A DNA stretch of 64,000 nt, taken from Sabellastarte sp. h YS-2021. Lineage: Eukaryota > Annelida > Polychaeta > Sabellida > Sabellidae. The notes under the pieces were generated by a model. It saw only the letters and a list, made by a program, of their open reading frames with translations. It ran no database searches and was not told the origin of the DNA. Positions 53,670 to 63,713 of the stretch are shown here, in pieces. A program made the position numbers and the translations under genes. The stretch covers positions 434,001 to 498,000 of the forward strand of contig OZ024928.1 in assembly GCA_964017235.1 (NCBI GenBank), given 5' to 3'. The first letter of the stretch is position 1; the number at the start of each line of letters is the position of its first letter.

Positions 53670-55300
53670 GATGCGCGGAAGAAATGCCTCTTGGAAAAAA
53701 TGCCTCCTAGAAAATATGCCTCCTAGGAAATATGCCTCCTAGAATGAATGCCTCCTGAATATTTTGTGACCAGGAAAACTACCTCCTAAGAAAAAAAGTT
53801 CTTTCAAGTACAGTAGAACCTCAATTATCCGAACACCATGGGAGACATACAATCCGGTCGGATAATCGAGGGGTTCGGATAGATGAAGGAAACCGAAATT
53901 TACTGTCTGTGGGTTACCGAGTGGGCGATAATTGAAGAAAACTTTGTTTTATCCACTTAATGTAAACGTCGGTATTCATTGATGATATATTTCATATATT
54001 TGTGTAATATATTGTAACAGACCCTCTAATTGTCGCTTATTTGCTCCATATCTATCCATATTATTATTTCTATTTAAAATATTACGCGGATTTTAACTGG
54101 CTGTGTTCGGTCGGTACTTGCATTGTTGACGTTTTCATTTTAGATTACCATCGTCCCGCACTTTGTCAAGTAAAAACTCCGGTAGATTATTTATTGTAAA
54201 ACCCCAAGTGAATACGCCTTCAGTGATGGGTGTGTTTGGTTGGTAAGGCATTGTTGACGTTTTTTTCTTTTATGCACGTTGTCAGTCTGTGAATGGACAT
54301 ACTCCGGGAGATTATAAATTGCGAAACCCAATCGAACGCGCTTTCATTGATTGGCGCATTATCAAAGAAGTTGTGTAGTGGGGTCGTGTAATTGAATTAA
54401 TCCCTCCCCTATTGTAGCAATGGTGATAAAGATCAAAGAAGTTAGGCGTTTCTGTGGCTGGTATGTTTTATAAGGCACTAGAATTAATCGTTTACGAAAC
54501 TGTGTAAAATCCTGTATTATCGCTCACGCTACACGGTGCATTATATGTACTGCCAGTAGGGAGACACAGTTTCGGTTCGGTTAATCCGGAGATTCGGATA
54601 ATAGAAGGCCGGATAATCGAGGTTCTACTGTATTATAACACTACAGGTTCACATTACAACTTCAGAGGCATCTTCATTTTTTCCACTTGAGTCTTATAGT
54701 CGCCAATGCCTGTCAAAAATTCACAGTCTTTTACCCATTTTGCTTAGCTGTACAAAGGTACGTAAGTTTCTCTTGTAAGGTTTTGCTGGTGCTTCTCACT
54801 TTTAGCTGGCTGCTCATCCCTGGTTTCCATTATGACAGGTGTCGTGTTTTTCTTGTAATTACATTTCTGCCCTTCCTAGTGCATCTAACTGCGATAAACT
54901 CCTTACAGAGGGGATAACCTATGTTGTAATTTGATTAGAATGCATATTGTAAGCCACAACTATTTCATCAAGAAACCTCACAGCCATAAATCCTGCTTTT
55001 AAACTGGTCCAGAGTACAGCTGAAGGGATACCCTTTCAAGAAGATATTTGTAATTTGTACTTCACGATATTGTACGTTCTGGTTTTGACTGTACATATCT
55101 GAAATTAACATGTTTTTGATATTATATGTTATAGGTTTCATATATAACATGTTTACAAGTTGAAATAACTTTTTTTTCTCAGGAGGCATTTTTTCCTAGT
55201 CAAAAATATCCAGGAGGCATTCTTTCTAGGAGGCATTCTTTCCAGGAGGCATTTTTTTCTGTGAGGCATTGTGTCCAGGAGGCATTTTTTTCCCGGATTC
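53670..55300. mobile_element. Mutator-like non-autonomous element with tandem-repeat ends
   Basis: A 1.63-kb element. Both ends are built of tandem ~16-bp units, aaatgcctcctagaaa, pointing inward: about six at 53670-53800 and about six in reverse at 55166-55300. It is flanked by the perfect 9-bp string tgtatgtcc (53661-53669 and 55301-55309), the duplication length known for Mutator-like transposons. No transposase gene. The interior contains a pogo-like element. Confidence 0.8.
53811..54630. mobile_element. pogo/Tigger-like MITE nested in the Mutator-like element
   Basis: Terminal inverted repeats CAGTAGAACCTCAATTATCC (53811) and the inverse of CAGTAGAACCTCGATTATCC (ending 54630), one mismatch in 20, flanked by TA on both sides. 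This matches the known pogo/Tigger end consensus and TA target. Its 820 bp hold no transposase frame. A second inner inverted patch (ggataatcgaggggttcggat) sits near each end. Confidence 0.9.
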
Positions 55301-55309
55301 TGTATGTCC

Positions 55310-56900
55310 TACATTCTTTGGTAATGCTCTCGGAGAAGAGGTCTCAAGTGAAAGGGTACACTGACCACAGACATTTCTGTTCAAAATGTCATTAGTATCA
55401 GACTAATTGAATGCAGTGGACTAAGATGCTTAGAACTATTGTTTAAAATTACTGATTGTGCTTCAACTAAAAACTTAACAAAACCACTAATAAAATCCAG
55501 TGAACCAAAGTGCGTTAGGCTTTTTGTTCAAAAGTTACTGATTTTGCTTCAGAGTTATTGCTTACAAGAAAAATAAAGTTACAAACAAGTCAAGCTATAG
55601 CGCTAGAAAAATGTTACTGGATTTATTGGGAAAGAAAAGTATGAGTTTATATACTGCAATATTTATGAATGATTTAGCAATTGAAATTAAAAATCTAGGC
55701 TTAGGAATAATAGTAGGAGATCATGATCCATTTCACACTTCAATAATGCACAAAATTAAGACCAAACAAGTTACTGGACTTGTTGTAGCTGTGGAAAAAG
55801 TAGCCTAATAACATATTTTAACAAAATGCTGTGAACGCAATACTTTTCAAGTTATAAGTGATTTAGTGCATCACTTCAGGAATTTGAATGCATTAAAGTT
55901 TCAAAAATTCATTTCCCACTCGAGCTAAAATTAATTAAATGTAGAAGTCTAAGTGAAACTGAAGAAGTAAAAGAAAACAATATACATTCGAAAGAATAGC
56001 ATAAATATTCCACTTTTTTTTGTTCCAATTTTGCTTCACACACACACATATATATATATCTATCTATCAAATCCCTCCATCAACCCCCCCACTTCCCCCA
56101 CTGAGGCCATTCTTTTTTCCACTTGCTTTTTATGTGCACTAAAGGGGAGTTGGGGGGGGGGGGGGGGGGGGGGTCTTTCTGCATAGAAAGACTTTCCATA
56201 AATGTGCCTTTGATAGATATCACACAAAGCAAATATAGAGTTGGGGAGGAAAAAGAAAAGGACAAGTCATTCATTTTCACTCAGCTGGAGATACATAAAA
56301 TGCTGTACAAGAAAAACTGTTTATGAGAAAGTGTTTTTTTTCCAAACATCTTATATTATGAGAGAAGTCAGGTGTATACATTTGACAAATTTATATAGTC
56401 TATGTAAACAAGTAGCTAGATCATCAACTCCTTCTACAAAACAAAAGTTGAATCAATTGAAGCTTTTTTTCCAAAAAGGAAAAGTTATATCCCCACAATT
56501 CCAAAAGAATGGAATCAGAAGAATGTGGTTTTTTAATCTGCCTAAAATTGGGAATTTATATTATGTGAACACTGATCAGTTGCAATATGTTAATAACCAC
56601 ATCAGTGCATCATAAATAGCTCATTTTTTTCTTTGAAGATGTCATAACTTCATAAACACTAAGAGATTAGGTTTGCCAGACAGCATAAATATTTTTAAGT
56701 ATACATATGCCAGGTGTGGTTTTAAAAAGTGTTAAAATAAATGAGGAGGGAGCAAGAAGTATATATTTATCATGTTAAGATGGCCAAAGCCTCTTAAGTA
56801 CAGGAATTTTAAGTGAAATGATATACAAAATCTTACTTTAGTATAATCAAAGTTAAACTGATGTTACGGAACAGTAAATCAGTTAGGGGCTGAAAATCCT
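55310..56900. other. interval without a supported gene
   Basis: A/T-rich. Small open frames (for example 55611-55808 and 56241-56615) have no recognisable motif or splice context. Simple repeats: (ac)n/(at)n at 56038-56067 and a run of 22 G at 56152-56173. Confidence 0.55.
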
Positions 56901-58163
56901 CATTTTCATGTGAAGATGGCCATGACTGTACTTGTATTGGAACTCCAAGGTTGAAAGAAAATAAGAATGTCCCTAATGTCATCTTTAAAAGTGTACAAAA
57001 TTTAACTGAGCTCTGCTGAACAATACGATAGCTGGAGATTAAAAACTCCATAATTTCACTGCAAGGTGACCATAACTTCATCCATATTGCGACTTTAAGG
57101 TGACCATAAAATGAGAATGTCCGTTTTGTCATCCTTTATAAGTGTACAAAGTTTAGCTGAGGTCAGTTGAACAATAAGATAGCTGGAGGCCGAAAACTTC
57201 CTTTTTTCACTGAAAAGTGACCATAACTTCATTCATATTGGGACTTTAAGGTGACCATAAAAGCAGAATGTCCTTTCTGCCAACCTTTATAAATGTCGCA
57301 AGTTTTATTTGAAAAATATACACATTAACTAAGCTTAGGGCTGAAAAACTCTACATTTTAAGTTTAAGATGGCCCTAACATTATTAATATTTGAATCATA
57401 AGGTAGTAAGAGTGTTCTTTCGATGTACCTCAATATCAATATATGTTAGATTTTAAAAAAGATGGAAAAATAACAGGCCAGACAATTTTATTCCAATTTG
57501 ATGACTTTAGGGGGGCCATAGCCCTAATAATATTAACAGTTTAAGGTCACCATAAAGTCAGGATAATCCTTTGGTGAATGTTAATATATATGCCAAGTTT
57601 GGTTGAAAAGTGTGGAAAACTAAGTGAACTGGAGGGTTAAAACCCACGTTTTGGTCATTAAGGTGACCTTAAGCTTGCAGATACAGAGCTAAAACTTCGG
57701 CATGTGAAAGATTATCAAAAAGTAGCTGAATAAGTTATTCCAACAAAACGCCGAAATCCTAACCGTTTTTAAGATACAGACCAAGTACCCATTTTTAAAA
57801 AATTTACAAAAATAAAACGCCTCCCATTCAGGTATTTATGGTGCGATTGATGAGAAAATCCTTCCCGACCTTGGAAATTTGGTCTAGAATGTACCAGATA
57901 AATTTTATAGCACAGGTGTGTGTGGTTTTTTCCGAAACGCGATGACGGGGTGTTTTGGAGTTATGCTTAAGGTTACCTTAGGTAAAGCTTAAGGTCTGCG
58001 CAAAGTATCCCAAAAATTTTTCCCGCCCCTATAGTTTTAAAGAAAGATAAGAAGGAAAGGAAAATTTGAAAGGCTAAGAAGTTATTCAAGGGAGACCATA
58101 ATCCGGCGGCGGCGATCAGTCGAACTTCGGTGAAAACAAATAAGCGTCCCTGACGGGCTGCTT
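56900..58163. repeat. long dispersed repeat, copy 2
   Basis: Collinear with 24330-25315 and extending a little further left, with two internal near-repeats (gactttaaggtgaccataaaa at 57090 and 57243). Ends ...ggctgcttaa. Confidence 0.8.
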
Positions 58164-58972
58164 AATTATCCGATCCTCGGATTTTAGATTAGATCATCCG
58201 AGCATTGGAATGTAATAAAAAAAAACAAGATCTGAGCATCGCATCTAGATGCAATGAAAAAAATATTTTAACCCTTAAAATGGACAAATACTGTAGCAGA
58301 ACGGGGATAAACCCTTACAAAATTTATTTTATTTGAATTCAACAGGCATATATTCCTGTATATAAACTACACTCACGAGTAGTGCATAGTTTGCAAGCAA
58401 TTGCCGTCTAGACAAAAAACGGAAGTTGTTTCCGAAGATTTCTCTCAGCAAGGACACGTTTGAGTTTAATTTATATATTTTTAAACCCTAGAAATGGTCA
58501 AACAATGAAGCAGATAGGGTTAAATATTTTATTTATTTTATTTTATTTGCCAGGCATATATATATATATATATATATCCTGTATTAAAAGCCACATAAAC
58601 GAGTTGCTATTCTTTACGTGAACCCGGAAGTGGACTTCAGTTGTAAAATATGCTAAAAATACTTATCTGATCTATGAAAAGTCACCAAATAATGATACTA
58701 TGTATTAAAATAAGGAAACTGATACAGTTTCAATATCCAACGACAAGTATATCCTTGTAATATTGAGATCTTTTCCTTCTAAAATAAAAGCATGTTATAA
58801 TCACGCAAGAAAAAGACAGGGAACATGGTGTATTTCACTACGAGGTTCACCTACAGTATTAGGTAGTGGCCAATCATTATTCATCCATTTTTCTTGGACG
58901 TTGGTCATTGCCTTGCGGCCATCCGCGTAAGCATTCAGTTCCACATGGTAAGCTATTGTAGCGCAATAAAAT
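58164..58972 (-). mobile_element. DIRS element B1, third segment and right end
   Basis: Matches B2 50340-53235 without the 1.4-kb inverted-repeat element: acggggataaacccttacaa, aaaacggaagttgtttccg, gtgaacccggaagtggacttcagttg. The terminal repeat itself is mostly replaced or decayed (58800-58935). The outermost gttccacatggtaagctattgtagcgcaataaaat is kept, ending at 58972. A4 begins at that base. Confidence 0.85.
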
Positions 58973-59501
58973 AACAATTTAACATACCCAACCCAAGGGA
59001 CAATTGCTATACCGGTCGTCCCAACTGGCCCCGCCAAACGACAGAAAAAGTTGTCCTGTGATATCCACCAGCAGGAATGGTCATGGATGCGGCGCATCAT
59101 TCTTGCTTCCGGTCCAGACGGTCGGATGTCATTGCGTCTTTTTCCCTAGTATGCTGATAGCGGGGTTGGTTGGGAGGGTCTTTCCTGTCCATTGGGTAAC
59201 GTACTAACTTTTAACAATTTACTTATTAAATTTGCAATTTTATTGCGTTAATAGTTCTTATCCAATGGACAATTGCTGAATAACTACCGCTTGGTAGGTA
59301 AGTTACTAGGCACTACAAATGAATTTAAAGATTAGGTCAAATGACCCACAACCAGGCCTCACCCAGTACCCAGTCGACGGCAGAGTACCAACGTTGCCCC
59401 CCACCCATCCCCCACCCCCCTTTACAGACCTGTTCTGAGGTAGGGGAAGAGAGGTATGGGTTCAGCCCCAGGAGTGAAATAAACCTCCCAAAGCAAGCAC
59501 G

Positions 59502-60760
59502 TCAGTATTTTTTTGACTTGATGCAAGGTGAGGGCGTCCTGATCAGAGAGCTCATGGCATAGGATCGCAGTCTATTTGATCTATGAGGAGATTGTGGCAG
59601 ATGAGATGTCTTTGTCGAAGCCAGATGAGAGTCAAACACCAACTCCTGGTTCTGCCTGAGGTCTGAGTTCATGTCCAAGTAGTGACGCAGTGAAGTATTG
59701 ACAAAGGGAACTGTCATCCTTGAGTGACTTATCCAGAGTAGGGGCCACAGCTGGGATTACTAGTGGGGCCACACTATCTGGACCCTCCTTGGCCAGCTGG
59801 TTTTGGGATCCGGAGTAGGGGCCACAGCTGGGATTACTAGTGGGGCCACACTATCTGGACCCTCCTTGGCCAGCTGGTTTTGGGAAAGAAAGCTGAGTGA
59901 AGGGTAAAGAGACAACTTGGACCAAACTGACTGGTGTCTGATGTTCTTATGTAGCCAAGCATGGATCTCACTCCTGCATTTGCCTGAACCCAACACCAAA
60001 AGGAAAGCAGTCTTGAAGGTTAAGTACTTCAAGGAAGCCTCTCTATGGGGTTGAAAGGGAGCCTTTGTCAGCTGGTGCAGCACCAGGGAAAGGTTCCAAA
60101 AGATACCTCTCCGACCCTTGGGTCTGTCTGTGGAAATTATCCAAGAGACGGGTGAGATTCTCATCTTTGCTGACATTGATTGGCGAGTTCCCCAGTTTGT
60201 AATGGTTAACCTGTAGCCACCAATGGTGCTTGGCTGCAACTTCCTGTCCTGGAATACTTATTTATTTTATTTATTTATTTGGGGTTTTATGTCGCTTTCA
60301 ACACTGTACAGGTCATATCAGGACAGGTAGTTGGAAGGGCAGAGGAAACCAGTACATACAGTTCGTCAGGGTTCTGTACTGTAAACTGCTGACCAACTGC
60401 AAGGAACTACCAGCTTTCCCACTTGAGGCCATGCTGGCAACCGAACCCCGGCCTCAGAGGTGGGAGGCGAGAGTGTTATCACTCTGCCACTGTGGCCCCT
60501 CTGTCCTGGAACAGATACAGCAGGAAGTCAGCAATAGACTTTATAAGGGTGCCCTGAAGTTCAACTGATTACTGTTGCACCACTTTGTGACAATGGCCCA
60601 CTTTGCCTCACTGACTGATCTGGTTGATCCTCTTTTGAGGAGCCTCAATTCGTGCTGCCACTGCCTCAGAGAAGCCTTGGTTCTTGAACGCTGAGGCTCT
60701 AGGAGCCAGACATGAAGTTTCAGGTTCGGCAAATTCCTGAGAAGGATCTGGTTGAATGGC
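59502..60760 (-). pseudogene. DIRS A4 tyrosine recombinase remnant
   Basis: Pieces match A2 in order: KRINQISQ/STRSVSEAKWAIVTKW, MQPSTIGGYRLTI, TFKTAFLLVLGSGKCRSEIHAW (the Arg pair altered to Cys-Arg) and SFLSQNQLAKEGPDSVAP. The latter is repeated in a 78-bp tandem duplication (59733-59810 and 59811-59888). The C-terminal catalytic HxxR-Tyr part is missing. The SINE at 60255-60500 interrupts it. Confidence 0.88.
60255..60500 (-). mobile_element. tRNA-derived SINE
   Basis: Read on the minus strand it begins ggggccacagtggcagagtg with an A-box-like stretch. It has a B-box-like GGGGTTCGGTTGCC, a middle part and an (aaat)n tail. A perfect 11-bp duplication, ctgtcctggaa, flanks it (60244-60254 and 60501-60511). 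The 3' half (gttttatgtcgctttcaaca on the plus strand) resembles the conserved core of Meta-type SINEs known in molluscs and other invertebrates; this family match is from memory and should be checked. It needs a LINE partner to move. Confidence 0.88.
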
Positions 60761-61947
60761 TGAGTCAACAGATTGTGTAGGTTGGGTAAGCACAATGGGA
60801 TCTGGATGGACACCCTGGAGTAATTAGGATGATTCTGCTGCATGGGTAGTCCTGAAATTTCTCCACCACTTTGCCCAAGATGGCAACAGGTGAGAAGGTA
60901 TATGGATCCAGATCTTTTCAGGACTGGCTGAGTGTATCCACTGCCTAGGCCAGGGGGTCTAGAACTGGTGAAACAAACTGTGGTAGCTTGTTGTTGAACT
61001 GGTGGCAAACAGGTCCACTTGGGGCTGGTGTCACCAGGAGCATATTGCTTGGAAAACCTCTGGATGGAGTGACCGTTCTGTCTGGATGGTCTGACCTAGC
61101 CTGGATAGTTTGTCTACTATCACAATCAGCCGGCCTGGAATGTGTCAGGCTTTGAGAGTCACCTGTCTCCTGGAACACCAGGCCAGCATTCTCCACAGAA
61201 GAGCACACAGAGGGCTCTGACTTCATCCTCCCTCCTTATTTATGTAGGCAACCACTGTGGTGTTGTCTGTAGCTGTGTTGTTCAAGCAGCAGTCTTGAAA
61301 CTCTTTAAGGGCAAGAAAGACCATCTTTAGTTCCAGATAATTTATGTGCAACTTGCTTTCTGGATGGGGCACTCACTTAAGCAAGCACACTGCAAGGGGA
61401 ACCTTGCAGTGTGCTTGCTTAAGTGAGTGCCCCATCCTTCTTTTTATGCATCTGTGAAGATTTGAGGAGCATGTTTCAGTGGTTGTAATGGCTGACCTTG
61501 AAGAACATTGCTTTCCTCCAGCCACCTTTTCAGAAAGGATGCAGAGATCCTGGGATAGGGATCACCTGTTCTAGTGATTCTGGAACCCTCCAATTGTTTT
61601 TCAGGTGCCACTGTATCGGCCTCATATGGAGTCGACCTAGGTGAACCTGTTTTTCTGTTGCTGTGAGTAACCCTATGAGGGACATGAGTTGCTGGACTGG
61701 GCAGACCAGACTGGCCAGTAATGCTTGAATCTTTGCTTACGGTCTGCCAACGCTCTAGGGTGGGTCTGGCCTTGCCCTCTTTCAGATCGACCTTGTAACC
61801 TACAAAGTTGAAGACTTGTTTTGGTTCCAGTTTTTGTTTCTCCCTGTTGAAAAGCCAACCTAAATCCTGTCAGAGAACCAATGTCTGTGTATACTAGAGA
61901 CGGGTTTGGTGGGATCTGGCTCTGACCAAGCAGTCGTCTAAGTAATG
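60608..61947 (-). pseudogene. DIRS A4 methylase, RNase H and RT remnants
   Basis: Recognisable: CHQFNNKLPQFVSPVLDPLA (methylase-like block), the RNase H start around 61440-61330 interrupted by a perfect 36-bp inverted repeat, and the RT end. The RT stops at the segment just after YLDD (61920-61947). Many frameshifts. The order is as in A2. Confidence 0.82.
61362..61437. repeat. perfect 36-bp inverted repeat, 4-bp loop
   Basis: Arms 61362-61397 and 61402-61437 are exact reverse complements with loop ggaa. The right arm corresponds to the normal RNase H sequence of A2 (ctcttgcagtg ... gagcgccccacccttc). The left arm is an inverted copy of it. Confidence 0.95.
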
Positions 61948-61974
61948 ATAGATTTGTGAAAAATATCCATAGAG

Positions 61975-62459
61975 TACCTATGTTGTTTAAGCCATGAAGA
62001 AATGAAGGAAATAAACAAAAGAGGTTTGTTTTCTCTAAGCTCTTTCGTTTTGTGTAAGTAATATCTAAGAGCCTTGACAGGACATAAAGTCATATCCTCA
62101 CTCATGGAAGGTTTGAAAGCTGGAATGACTACAGGTTGGACTACCTCAGGACCATCAGAAGCCTGTTGATTTTTAGCTAATAAAACTGAAGATGGGGAAA
62201 CAGTAACTTCCTTCCACCCAGTCTAATGCTTCAAAGACCTAAAAGTCCATCCATGAACCTCACCCCTCCTCTTGCCAGACGCCAAAGTCATGAGGAATAC
62301 TGTTTTGAAAGTCAAAATCTTGAGTGAGGCCTTCCTTAAAGGTTCAAAAGGAGGCTTAGTCAAGGCTAACAGTACTAAAGAAAGATCCCAGTTTAGAATA
62401 GCCTTATCTTTCACAGGTCTGTCTCTATGAAAACTAGCCAATAATCTGTTAAGCTCCAA
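61975..62459 (-). pseudogene. DIRS C tyrosine recombinase, C-terminal remnant
   Basis: Follows the RT-recombinase frame after a single TAA (62460-62462), same frame: LLASFHRDRPVKDKA, PFEPLRKASLKILTFKTVFL, LASGKRRGEVHGW (catalytic Arg present). After frame breaks come VKALRYYLHKTKELREN and a join SFISSWLKQ that lacks the block before SSW. The HxxR and Tyr part is lost. Confidence 0.85.
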
Positions 62460-62462
62460 ATT

Positions 62463-63602
62463 TTAACTGATGTCAAAATCAGAGCCCAAATGATCAGCAA
62501 TAGCCGTCCTGTAGCCAGCAATGGTAGTAGGTTTCAGATTCTTTTCAGTGAACAAATATGTCAAAAAATCAGCTATTGAGGACAGAGAAGGCTGGTGGAA
62601 GTCCACCTGATTCTCTTTGCACCATGATTCAAATATGGCCCACCTTAATTCATAGATCCTTCTGGATGAAAATCTTTGAGGTGCCTTAATTGTAGTCTGC
62701 CCATTGGAACTGTCTGTTCGAGTGGCCCACCTTAATTCATAGATCCTTCTGGATGAAAATCTTTGAGGTGCCTTAATATGTAGTCTGTACATTGGAACTG
62801 TCTTTTCGAGTGATGCCAGGGCCCCTATGAAAGACATGAGAACTCTGGGGGTTGTGGTCAAGCTGTTTTGCAATTGTTCTATGGCTTTTGTACAGATCTG
62901 CCATTTCTTTCCTGTGGGTGAGACCTTCTCTTTGACCAAGTCGAACCTGTATCCCAGGAAATCGAAATTTTGAGTAGGCTTTAGTTCTGATTTTTTTAAA
63001 TTGATGACCCACCCAAGTTCTTGAACAAACGCGACTAGTTGCTTTGAATGTTGAAGACACATTTCTTCTGATGGGGCACGAAGTAACCAGTCGTCGAGAT
63101 ACTGGTGAACCTGAATTCCCCTGTTTTGCAGCATTAGTTTTACTTCTTTCACAACTCGTGAAAACTCGAGAGGAGCCGTAGCAATGCCGAATGGAAGGGC
63201 CCGGAACTGGTACGATTTCCCTGCCACATGAAATCTTAGGAGGTGTTGAAATTTTTCGTGTATAGGAATATGGAAGTAAGCGTCTGTCAAATCTATGGAC
63301 ACTACCCATTCCCCTTTGCAAATGGCGTTTCGAATGACCTCTGCCGTTTCCATTTTGAAAGTAGGAACTGAAAGATGGTTGTTTAGCAAACTCAGATCTA
63401 TAACCGGTCTCCATTTTTTCCCTGGTTTTGGAACTAAAAACAACTTGCTGTAAAATCCCAGAGTCCTGCACATTCTTACTGGTACAATGGCTTTTTTCTT
63501 TAACATTTGGGCTACACAATCCTGCAAGAATTTCTGTTTGTCTTGATTCGTGTACCCGCTGTGAATTGTGGGATGTCTCGACAATTCGATTGGATTTCTC
63601 AA
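62463..63602 (-). pseudogene. DIRS C RT joined in frame to recombinase N-terminus
   Basis: 379 codons without a stop. RT: FYSKLFLVPKPGKKWRPVID, SIDLTDAYFHIPI, PFGIATAPLEF, HQYLDDWLLRAP (catalytic YLDD intact) and FLGYRFDL. After ALASLEKTVPMYRLH the frame runs directly into recombinase sequence (IKAPQRFSSRRIYELRWA, twice, from a tandem duplication), ending DHLGSDFDIS. RNase H and the methylase-like domain are missing, about 1.1 kb compared with A2. It is probably a deletion product, though its openness is notable. Confidence 0.88.
62636..62813. repeat. ~86-90-bp tandem duplication in DIRS C
   Basis: tggcccaccttaattcatag...ggtgccttaat...gtagtctg...cattggaactgtct...ttcgagtg occurs twice in a row with a few differences (62634-62724 and 62720-62813). 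It keeps the frame. Confidence 0.88.
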
Positions 63603-63713
63603 AATGATCTTGTAACCCTACTGAAGAATGTGCACAACTCTGGGATAACAACCGTTTTCTGGCCATACCTTGCAAACGACAGCAAACGGCCTCCAGGATT
63701 TGGAATCATATAG

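Larger units (their letters stand above)
53454..58163. mobile_element. 4.7-kb composite insert in B1
   Basis: B1 sequence stops at gatctagatacaa and resumes at aattatccgatcctcgg, matching gatacaatcatccgagcat in B2 (about 50352). The insert holds a Mutator-like element, unassigned DNA (55310-56900) and, at its right end, the long dispersed repeat also found at 24330-25315. The right edge (gcttaa) is shared by both copies. The left edge has no clear inverted partner apart from the short AAGCGGCC at 53483-53490. It may be one large element or several. Confidence 0.65.
58973..61947 (-). mobile_element. DIRS element A4, truncated
   Basis: Left part of a family A copy: diverged left inverted repeat (58985-59150), internal complementary region (59185-59275: gtccattgggtaacgtactaact ... 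attgcgttaatagttcttatccaatggac), C-rich tract, recombinase remnant split by a SINE, methylase/RNase H/RT remnants. It breaks off inside RT at about 61947, where family C sequence starts. Its left edge directly joins the right edge of B1 through a single taaaat. Confidence 0.85.

Noticed and set aside
55611-56615. Small plus-strand frames in the 4.7-kb insert
   Set aside because: Short, A/T-rich, no recognisable domain, and no copy elsewhere in the window to test conservation.
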